Part shown: piece by piece, positions 42,100-48,996 of the stretch | Layout: each line of letters opens with the position of its first letter | Position numbering within the stretch: the stretch's first letter is position 1 | Assembly: GCF_900167135.1 (NCBI RefSeq) | Contig: NZ_FUWZ01000003.1 | Span: 992,001-1,056,000, forward strand | Length of the DNA: 64,000 nt | Source: Chitinophaga eiseniae | Lineage (GTDB): Bacteria > Bacteroidota > Bacteroidia > Chitinophagales > Chitinophagaceae | Direction of reading: 5' to 3' | Notes under the pieces: generated by a model | What the model was told of the DNA's origin: nothing | Seen by the model: only the letters and a program-made list of their open reading frames with translations | Database searches by the model: none | Translations under genes and position numbers: made by a program

Positions 42100-43548
42100 T
42101 TATTTTATCTTCACTACAAAAAGTTGCGGAGAGACATCTCCCGGGCGAAGCCCTGATAAACTGATCACAAAATCCTTCCCCTCCTGTTGTCCTTTGATTG
42201 ATTTGCTGCAACCCAGAATGCTACAGGTGGCATTCTTAGGAGCGGTATAGTTACGGATGCGCAATTGTTGTTCAAAACGTGGCACTATGCAATATAAGGC
42301 ATCTTTCCCGGTAGTGAAAAACATTTCTATATGTGCATGCTCGGCAGACGGTTGCACCATCGTAGCGATATTATATCCGGACATGTAGCTGGCCTCTTTT
42401 ACCGCCGGCCGCTTGCCGCCGCTCCATTGACGGGTTTCTTTCCATGCTTTGGTTTCGTAGATGGCCTCCCCGTTCACCTTCAGCCAGGCGCCCATGTCCA
42501 GCAACCGTTGTTGCATGATCACGGGGATACGGCCGTCGGCCGTAGGACCAATGTCCAGCAACAGGTTTCCCCCGCGGGACACGATATCTGTCAGCAACAA
42601 CAAAAGGTCGTTGCTCTTTTTATAATCGTCGGCCGTCTCCATCCGGTTGTAACCATACGACTGTCCTATACCCTGGCTCTCTTCCCACACTACGCCCGGT
42701 TGCATACCGCTGCCGTACTCCGATGTCAGGTAGGTAGCCCCGTTGTTTTTGCCACGCGTATTACTACCCCATCGGTCATCCACCGCTACTTCATCCTTCA
42801 CCGGCGATTCATTGTACAACCACGCCAGCAGTTCCTTGCTATGCCACGCGGTGTCGGACATCTCCCATTCCCCGTCAGAAAAAATAACGGAAGGTTTGTA
42901 GCGCGTCACCAGGTCTTTGAACTGCGGCATCATCACCTCTTTCACATATCGCTGTTTGTCTGATGTATACAATGGGTTGAACCATTCATACAAGGAGTAA
43001 TAATACCCCATACGTAAACCTGCCTTCCGTACCGCCGCCGTCAGGTCGCCCAGCAAATCACGTTTAGGCGTCCCTGTTACAGCGTTCCACGGCCGGCCCC
43101 AGGACGCATCGGCCTGTTTGTTATCCCATAAACAATATCCTTCGTGATGTTTGGAAGTCAGCACCACATAACGGGCGCCGGAACGTTTGAACACATCGGC
43201 CCATTGCGCCGGATCAAATAGCGAAGCAGTAAATTGTTTCTCCAGCTGCTGATAGGGAACATCCCGCCCGTACTGCTGATCGTGAAATGCCCGTACCTTC
43301 GCATGGCTACCTTCTTTCGTACCGTCAAGGTTATACCAGTACCATTCGGAGTATCCACCCGGTCCTACAACGGCAAAAGAAGGTACGGCATACACACCCC
43401 AATGGATAAAGATGCCAAACTTGGCTTCATTAAACCAGGCAGGAATGCCCCGCTTGTTCAGCGAACTCCAGTCAGCCGTATATTTTTGCGCAAAGAGTGT
43501 GGAAAAACTGCATAGCACCAAGGCCATGCCTGATAGCATTTTCTTCAT
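42100..43548 (-). CDS. Secreted GH29 alpha-L-fucosidase
   Basis: A 482-residue enzyme with signal peptide MKKMLSGMALVLCSFSTLFA. GH29 motifs are present: FGIFIHWGVYAVPSF, YVVLTSKHHEGYCLWD, and the nucleophile Asp225 in VIFSDGEWEM. GNLLLDIGPTADGRIP and the C-terminal beta-sandwich complete the fold. It removes alpha-linked L-fucose from glycans. There is no SusCD pair near it, so it works as a stand-alone exo-enzyme. The start at 43548 gives the signal peptide; the ORF extends to 43578 without one. Confidence 0.94.
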   Translation of the reverse strand: MKKMLSGMALVLCSFSTLFAQKYTADWSSLNKRGIPAWFNEAKFGIFIHWGVYAVPSFAVVGPGGYSEWYWYNLDGTKEGSHAKVRAFHDQQYGRDVPYQQLEKQFTASLFDPAQWADVFKRSGARYVVLTSKHHEGYCLWDNKQADASWGRPWNAVTGTPKRDLLGDLTAAVRKAGLRMGYYYSLYEWFNPLYTSDKQRYVKEVMMPQFKDLVTRYKPSVIFSDGEWEMSDTAWHSKELLAWLYNESPVKDEVAVDDRWGSNTRGKNNGATYLTSEYGSGMQPGVVWEESQGIGQSYGYNRMETADDYKKSNDLLLLLTDIVSRGGNLLLDIGPTADGRIPVIMQQRLLDMGAWLKVNGEAIYETKAWKETRQWSGGKRPAVKEASYMSGYNIATMVQPSAEHAHIEMFFTTGKDALYCIVPRFEQQLRIRNYTAPKNATCSILGCSKSIKGQQEGKDFVISLSGLRPGDVSPQLFVVKIK

Positions 43549-43991
43549 GAATAATGGAATTTTAGCAGTAACGGACAACCAGTACTTTACCGATACTAAA
43601 TATATACACCACGCCGGCTAATTCCAAATATGTAACCTTTTCCAAACGCGAAGCGTTATAACGGCATGAAAAAAATTTTATCCCTTTTGTCCCCTGTCAT
43701 TGTTGACAATAGCTGTCACCGCCCAAAAAAAAATTTACGCTCCATGCCGGCCCTTCGGCCTCCATCTCCATGAAGTTCCCTCTAAAACACTTCACTGTTC
43801 ACTGGCGATCGTATGCTCCAGGTAAATTAATGCGCGCATCCCCAATCAAAGGTTTTAGTCCCTGCCAATCAGTACTGCCATGACCAGCAAATCTTCAATT
43901 GTCTTTCTTTTAACCGACTGGGCAATTTGATTCTAATGCTATTTTAATGTTCAGCTGCCCCTGCGGCACCCTTTTTGTGACCTGCGCGCCT
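43549..43991. other. Long intergenic region holding the porin remnant
   Basis: About 440 bases between the divergent fucosidase and MscS genes. Apart from the decayed porin start there is AT-rich sequence next to the fucosidase start, which should contain its promoter, and ctcttttaac near 43900. No RNA gene is seen. Confidence 0.45.
43666..43883 (+). pseudogene. Decayed N-terminal part of a porin-like outer-membrane protein gene
   Basis: An ATG at 43666 opens MKKILSLLSP. A shift of one base at about 43697 reads LSLLTIAVTAQKK, a signal peptide ending, and a further shift in the following A-run gives KFTLHAGPSASISMKF. This is the start of a typical small Bacteroidota porin (beta-barrel of about 200 residues). 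The frame then runs to a stop at 43883 without more barrel-like sequence. At least two frameshifts and loss of the 3' part are needed, so I read it as a remnant. Confidence 0.45.
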
Positions 43992-45077
43992 ATGTGGAAT
44001 GATATTTTAGAAAAAACGGACCATTTGCCCAACATCTTGTGGGACCTGATGTTGGTGGGCATTTCAGTAATTGCGGGATGGCTGATCAAGTTTCTGCTAT
44101 CGCTCTTCCTGCGCAGGACAACGGTAAAAGAAGGAGACTTCTCACTGATACACAGCGTGCTCTTTCATCTGGGGAAAGCTTTTAATTATTTTCTGCCGCT
44201 GCTCATTCTCAACATGCTGATGCCGCTCATGCGGGTACCGGCGAAAGATGAAGTGCTGCTGAACCGTGTCGTGGAAATTGCGTTAACGCTCTCTTTCGCC
44301 GCGCTGATGATCGGCGCCATCAAAGTACTGGAGGACTACGTCTACCATACCTATGACCTCAAGAAGACCAACAACCTGAGAGAGCGGAAAATCCGCACCC
44401 AGCTGCAGTTTATACGCAAACTGGCCATTTCGGTAATATTGGTACTCACGGCCTGTGCTATCCTGCTGAGCTTCGACAGTCTGCGCAAAGTAGGAGCAGG
44501 ACTCCTGACCGGCGTAGGCGTCAGCGGTATCATCATTGGTTTTGCCGCGCAGAAATCACTCGGCAACCTGCTCGCCGGCTTCCAGATAGCTTTTACACAG
44601 CCCATCCGTATCGATGATGTGCTGGTCGTGGAAGGAGAATGGGGACGTGTGGAGGAAATCACCCTCACCTACGTGGTACTCAATATCTGGGACCAGCGCA
44701 AGCTGATCCTGCCGATTAACTATTTCATTGAGAAGCCCTTCCAGAACTGGACCCGTACTGGCTCAGAAATACTGGGGACTGCTTTCTTTTATCTTGACTA
44801 TACGGCTCCTGTCGATAAAATAAGGGAAGCCTTCAACCGGCTGCTGCAAGCCTCTCCATTATGGGACAGGCGCGCCAGCGCGTTGCAGGTAACGAACACG
44901 TCTGAACGGACCATCGAAGTAAGAACGCTCATGAGCGCCGCTACTTCCGGCAATGCCTTTGACCTGCGTTGTTATATGCGTGAAGAGCTGGTGAAATATA
45001 TCCGGGAAAATCACCCTGAATGTTTACCTAAAACAAGGGCAATCGTCTCGCAAAGCAGCCAAGATCTTAGCGAGTAG
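43992..45077 (+). CDS. Mechanosensitive channel of the MscS family
   Basis: A 361-residue inner-membrane channel with four transmembrane segments before the pore helix. The pore region is VGAGLLTGVGVSGIIIGFAA followed by QKSLGNLLAGFQIAFTQPIRID. The beta domain has VEGEWGRVEEITLTYVVLNIWD and LILPINYFIEKPFQNWTRT. The start at 43992 is preferred over 43947. The last ten codons (SQSSQDLSE) come from an inverted repeat that also supplies the end of the convergent MocR gene, so the natural C-terminus may have been altered by that element. Confidence 0.92.
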   Translation: MWNDILEKTDHLPNILWDLMLVGISVIAGWLIKFLLSLFLRRTTVKEGDFSLIHSVLFHLGKAFNYFLPLLILNMLMPLMRVPAKDEVLLNRVVEIALTLSFAALMIGAIKVLEDYVYHTYDLKKTNNLRERKIRTQLQFIRKLAISVILVLTACAILLSFDSLRKVGAGLLTGVGVSGIIIGFAAQKSLGNLLAGFQIAFTQPIRIDDVLVVEGEWGRVEEITLTYVVLNIWDQRKLILPINYFIEKPFQNWTRTGSEILGTAFFYLDYTAPVDKIREAFNRLLQASPLWDRRASALQVTNTSERTIEVRTLMSAATSGNAFDLRCYMREELVKYIRENHPECLPKTRAIVSQSSQDLSE

Positions 45078-45180
45078 TAAGAACGCAAAGGTCCGGAGAT
45101 CAATTGGTATCTTATCTTGCAAAGCAGCTAAGATCTTAGCGCTCTTACTACTCGCTAAGATCTTAGCTAACTTTGCGAGA
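45046..45180. repeat. Inverted and direct repeat cluster at a convergent gene junction
   Basis: Three copies of a roughly 25-40 base unit with the palindromic core aagatctta. Copy A at 45047-45085 is inverted against copy C at 45142-45179, with only a few mismatches over nearly 40 bases. Copy B at 45117-45142 is a shorter direct copy of A. The unit encodes the final codons of both convergent genes. It can fold as a long hairpin and may act as a bidirectional terminator or be a mobile repeat of the REP/MITE kind. Confidence 0.8.
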
Positions 45181-46645
45181 TGATTTTCCGGAGGATGCCC
45201 ACCGCCTGTTCCAATTCCGATGGATTGGACGACGCGAAACCCAGCCGGGTGTGATTTAATTTAACGCCGGGACCGTCAAAGGTATGCCCGTCGTAAAAAT
45301 AAAGTCCCTGCTGCAGAGCTTTCTCCGCCAGCGTTTTCAGGTTAATGCGGGGATCGAAGCCGGTCCATACCGCGAGGCCGCCTACCGGTACCTGGAAATG
45401 CACATCGTTGCCTAACTCGGAGCGCAGCAGTTCACAGAAGATGTCCCTGCGCTCCCGGTACAGGCGCAACGATTTGCGCAGGTGCCGGTGGATAACGCCG
45501 CTCTGTAATAACGCCGCGAAAGCATTTTCCAGCATCAGATCTCCCTGGCGGTCTACAATACGCCGCAGCTTCGCCAGGTAGTTGATCACATTCTCCGACC
45601 CAACCAGGTAGCCTACACGAAAAGCCGGGGAAATGGCTTTGGTGAACGATCCGCCATACATCACCATGCCCGCTTTGTCTGCGCTGGCCAGCGGCGCCAG
45701 CGGTTTGCTCAGGTAATGGAAATCGTAGTCATAATCATCTTCAAAAATTATGAAGCCGTATTTTTCAGACAGGCGTAACAGTTGTAAACGCCTGTCGGCC
45801 CTCAGTACGACAGTAGTAGGATAATGATGGTGCGGCGTCACATACACCATGCGTACTTTTTTCTGCTGGCAGATACGCTCCAGCGCATCGGTATCCATCC
45901 CGTATTCATCTACCGGCACCGTATGCAGCTGGGCGCCGGCCTGCCTGAAGTTAGCCGCGGCGCCGGCCCAGGACATGCTGGCGCTCACCACATGGTCTCC
46001 TTTGCTCACCAGCCCGGTCGCCACCAGGAAGAAACCCATAATGGTCCCCCTGACGATCAGGATATTTTCAGCGGTAGTATTTAGTCCGCGCGTTTCATTG
46101 AGATATTCGGACAGCTCCTGCCGCAGGCGGGAGGCGCCGGTGGTGTCGCCATAACCGAGGCGCACATAGGGATTGCCATTCAGCAGCTGGCTGCGGTAAT
46201 TACGCGTCAGCTCATCCAGCGGGGCCAGGCGGGCATCAGGGAAACCGTCGTCCAGGTGCAGTTGGCTATAGGCTTTCATCACCGGGCGGTTGAGATGCTC
46301 CGGCACCGTGAAGGAGAAACCTGCCGTCCGTAATGGGTTGAAAGTGGCCTCCGCATTGGCTGTCAGCGTCTGTAGTTCTGTTTTGGGGAGATGACGGGCC
46401 ACAAAAGTACCGCTGCCGGTATGGCTTTCCAGCCAGCCCTGCGCCAGCAGTTCGTCGTAGGCACGTACGACCGTCTTGCGGTGCAGCTGCAGTTTCTCCG
46501 CCATCTCGCGGCTGCTGGGCAACCGCTGACCCGCATGCAGGGGGCCGGTCCTGATAAATCCCATCAATTGATTGGCCAGTTGCAGGTACACTGGCTGCTT
46601 GTCATCCCGGTCTAACTGCAACAGGGAGAAAATTGGACTACTCAT
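45167..46645 (-). CDS. MocR-type transcriptional regulator (GntR HTH fused to aminotransferase fold)
   Basis: A 492-residue PLP-binding regulator. A GntR winged helix occupies residues 1-80 (YLQLANQLMGFIRTGPLHAG, LPSSREMAEKLQLHRKTVVRAYDEL). The aminotransferase-like domain has the PLP-binding Lys in MYGGSFTKAISPAFRVGYLVGS and EDDYDYDFHYLSKPL. MocR proteins such as PdxR sense PLP. It diverges from a pyridoxamine-phosphate-oxidase-family gene, which supports a vitamin B6 or related role. The ATG at 46645 is used; the GTG at 46669 is less likely. The final codons (SQS) lie in the repeat element. Confidence 0.94.
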   Translation of the reverse strand: MSSPIFSLLQLDRDDKQPVYLQLANQLMGFIRTGPLHAGQRLPSSREMAEKLQLHRKTVVRAYDELLAQGWLESHTGSGTFVARHLPKTELQTLTANAEATFNPLRTAGFSFTVPEHLNRPVMKAYSQLHLDDGFPDARLAPLDELTRNYRSQLLNGNPYVRLGYGDTTGASRLRQELSEYLNETRGLNTTAENILIVRGTIMGFFLVATGLVSKGDHVVSASMSWAGAAANFRQAGAQLHTVPVDEYGMDTDALERICQQKKVRMVYVTPHHHYPTTVVLRADRRLQLLRLSEKYGFIIFEDDYDYDFHYLSKPLAPLASADKAGMVMYGGSFTKAISPAFRVGYLVGSENVINYLAKLRRIVDRQGDLMLENAFAALLQSGVIHRHLRKSLRLYRERRDIFCELLRSELGNDVHFQVPVGGLAVWTGFDPRINLKTLAEKALQQGLYFYDGHTFDGPGVKLNHTRLGFASSNPSELEQAVGILRKIISQS

Positions 46646-46677
46646 TTTATCTGAATCGGATGATAACACCGAGCCAA

Positions 46678-46706
46678 TAAAGGTACAACTTTGTAAAAAA
46701 TTACAA
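46678..46706 (-). promoter_or_regulatory. Promoter of the MocR gene with overlapping dyad operator
   Basis: On the minus strand TTG (46704-46706), an 18-base spacer and TACCTTTA (46678-46685) form a good Bacteroidota promoter. A perfect dyad ttgtaa-N4-ttacaa at 46691-46706 covers the -33 element and lies 4 bases before the start codon of the divergent PNPOx gene. It is well placed for autoregulation by the MocR protein. Confidence 0.65.
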
Positions 46707-46710
46707 CGAC

Positions 46711-47337
46711 ATGCAACCTATTCCCCCACATCTCACCCCCAGCCGCTATCCCAAAAGGGCTTCCTACGACCGGGATGCCATCCATACCATCCTGGACGAA
46801 GCCCTCGTGTGTACCGTCAGCTTTACAATGGACAATAAACCGTTTGCCATTCCGACCGGCTTTGTACGCCATGAGGACAAAATATATATCCACGGTTCCG
46901 TGGGCAGCCATTTCATCCGCGAAATAGAAAAGGGACTACCGGTATGCATTACCGTCACCCTGCTGGATGCCATCGTGGTGTCCAAATCAGCTTTCAACCA
47001 CTCGATGAACTACCGCTCCGTCATCCTGTTTGCCACCCCCGAAAAAATGGAGGACCCGCAGCAGAAAACCGAAGCCTTTCGCTGGCTGACGGAGAAGTTT
47101 GTTCCCAACAGCTGGGACTACCTGCAGCCGGTTAAAGAAAGCGAAGTCCGGAAAACCACCATACTGGCTTTCTCCCTTGAAGAAGCTTCGGCTAAAATAC
47201 GCACCGGCATGCCCGGCGAAGATGAATACAAAGACCTGCCCATCTGGTCCGGCATCATCCCGCTGGAAACACGGCGCGGAACACCGGTAACAGAAGCGCT
47301 CAGCGAAGGAATACCGTTGCCGCCACATTTGTTGTAA
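46711..47337 (+). CDS. Pyridoxamine 5'-phosphate oxidase family flavoprotein
   Basis: A 208-residue split-barrel flavin-binding protein of the PNPOx-like group. Typical landmarks are YDRDAIHTILDEALVCTVSF, FAIPTGFVRHEDKIYIHGS, GLPVCITVTLLDAIVVSKSAFNHSMNYRSVIL and DLPIWSGIIPL. This is the short Bacteroidota type often paired with a regulator, not the classical PdxH. FMN binding is likely; the substrate is uncertain. The divergent MocR gene and the dyad between them suggest joint control. Confidence 0.9.
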   Translation: MQPIPPHLTPSRYPKRASYDRDAIHTILDEALVCTVSFTMDNKPFAIPTGFVRHEDKIYIHGSVGSHFIREIEKGLPVCITVTLLDAIVVSKSAFNHSMNYRSVILFATPEKMEDPQQKTEAFRWLTEKFVPNSWDYLQPVKESEVRKTTILAFSLEEASAKIRTGMPGEDEYKDLPIWSGIIPLETRRGTPVTEALSEGIPLPPHLL

Positions 47338-47558
47338 TAGCACACACCCTGATTCCCCTGCTAACGAAGATCAAAGCGAAGATGAATACAATGACCCGAC
47401 AGACGAAAGCTACCAACCGATACAGGATAGTTCAGCACTGATCTTCGCTATCAGGGGAATCAACCGTGGCCCCGGGCTTCCGCCCGGGGTTAATTATAAT
47501 TTGCGGGATGCGGATATAATAGATATCTTGTAAGATATCAGAACTATCACTGCCGCCC
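47338..47558. repeat. Intergenic inverted repeat plus terminator
   Basis: Two arms of about 24 bases, ctgattcccctgctaacgaa at 47350-47369 and its near complement at about 47443-47462, are separated by about 65 bases. A strong GC hairpin (ccccgggc-ttcc-gcccgggg) sits at 47470-47489, followed by a short T-rich stretch, and can terminate the PNPOx transcript. Inside the loop, gaagatgaatacaatgaccc resembles the coding bases at 47218-47237 of the PNPOx gene. Confidence 0.55.
47470..47489 (+). terminator. Terminator after the PNPOx-family gene
   Basis: A perfect 8-base GC stem with a ttcc loop, followed by ttaattataatttg. It lies about 130 bases after the stop. Confidence 0.65.
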
Positions 47559-48893
47559 ATGAACAATATCTCGCTGTTGCAGAGTATCAGCGGGCTGCTG
47601 GCTGGTATCGCACTGATTGTGATATTGACCGCACGCTTCCGGATACACGCTTTTTTCGCCCTGTTGCTGGCCGGACTATTGGCCGGACTCATTTTCCAGC
47701 TATCGCTGACAGATATACTCACCACTATCAAGACCGGGTTCGGACAAATCATCGGTTCTCTCGGACTGCTGATTATTCTCGGCACCACGCTGGGACTCAT
47801 CCTTGAGCACACCGGCAGCACTACGGTGCTGGCCGCTTACGTACTGCGGCAAACAGGCACCCGCCGTTCCCCGCTGGCGCTCAATATCATCGGTTACCTG
47901 GTAGGCATGCCTATTTTCTGCGATTCCGGGTTTATTGTACTCAGTGGCCTGAACAAGGCGCTGGCACTGCGCTCCGGCGTATCTATGGTCATCATGGCTT
48001 CCTCGCTGGCCACCGGACTGTATGCCGTACATTGCATGATGCCGCCGCATCCCGGCATTACGGCCGCCATGGGCGTTATCGAGGCCGACATCGGACGCGT
48101 GATGTTATTCGGCCTCCTCATTGCACTCCCTGCTTCCTTCTGCGGATATGCGTGGTCGTTATATGCAGGCAGACGGCTGCCTGTTGTAGCCCCAGCCGCT
48201 ATGGAGACCGACAGTACACCGGCTGCACTGCCTTCCGTTCTGATGTCGGTGCTGCCCATTGCGGTACCTATCCTGCTGATCGCCCTGCGATCTTTTTTTA
48301 CGCTCGAACAAAAGACCCTTTCTCTTCCGCTACAGCTGCTGAATCTGGCAGGTATGCCAGAGATCGCCATCACCATCGGTATCGTGCTGGCGTTATCAGG
48401 TATGCGCAAAAATCAGGGCGACAGCTTCCGCAAAATACTACAGGAGGGCGCAGAAAAAGCTGCCGGCATCCTCGTAATTATCGGCGGTGGTGGCGCATTT
48501 GGCGCCATCCTGGCCAAGGCGGGGATCGGTGAACATATTGCCAGCAACCCTGCTATAACGGGCACGGGCATACTATTACCTTTTATTGTGACCGCCATCC
48601 TGAAGACCGCACAAGGCTCTTCCACCGTAGCCATTATCACTGCGGCCTCTATCATTCATCCCTTACTGCCTGCCCTGGGACTGCATACGCCCGATGGCTC
48701 CCTGCTCTGCGTGCTGGCCATGGGCGCCGGTTCCATGATGGTATCCCATACCAACGACGCTTATTTCTGGGTGATCACCCGCTTCTCCGGACTGGAAGTA
48801 AAAGACATGCTGCGCGTATATACCATGGCCACGCTGGTGATGGGCATCGTAGCGATGCTGGGTGTGTACTTACTGTCGCGGCTGATATTATGA
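47559..48893 (+). CDS. GntP-family gluconate/H+ symporter
   Basis: A 444-residue inner-membrane transporter with about 12 membrane segments. GntP family landmarks are LVIILGTTLGLILEHTGSTTVLA, NIIGYLVGMPIFCDSGFIVLSGL, HCMMPPHPGITAAMGVI and TAILKTAQGSSTVAIITAASI near the C-terminus. Members import gluconate or other sugar acids with protons. No kinase or dehydratase for gluconate is adjacent, so the specific substrate is not certain. Confidence 0.93.
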   Translation: MNNISLLQSISGLLAGIALIVILTARFRIHAFFALLLAGLLAGLIFQLSLTDILTTIKTGFGQIIGSLGLLIILGTTLGLILEHTGSTTVLAAYVLRQTGTRRSPLALNIIGYLVGMPIFCDSGFIVLSGLNKALALRSGVSMVIMASSLATGLYAVHCMMPPHPGITAAMGVIEADIGRVMLFGLLIALPASFCGYAWSLYAGRRLPVVAPAAMETDSTPAALPSVLMSVLPIAVPILLIALRSFFTLEQKTLSLPLQLLNLAGMPEIAITIGIVLALSGMRKNQGDSFRKILQEGAEKAAGILVIIGGGGAFGAILAKAGIGEHIASNPAITGTGILLPFIVTAILKTAQGSSTVAIITAASIIHPLLPALGLHTPDGSLLCVLAMGAGSMMVSHTNDAYFWVITRFSGLEVKDMLRVYTMATLVMGIVAMLGVYLLSRLIL

Positions 48894-48996
48894 TATCGTA
48901 AAAGATGGATGAATGGTTACCATCTAACATAAATGATGAGTATTTTTCGCCCCGACACAAACTAAAACTAACGACACATTTAAACAATTTCCACTC

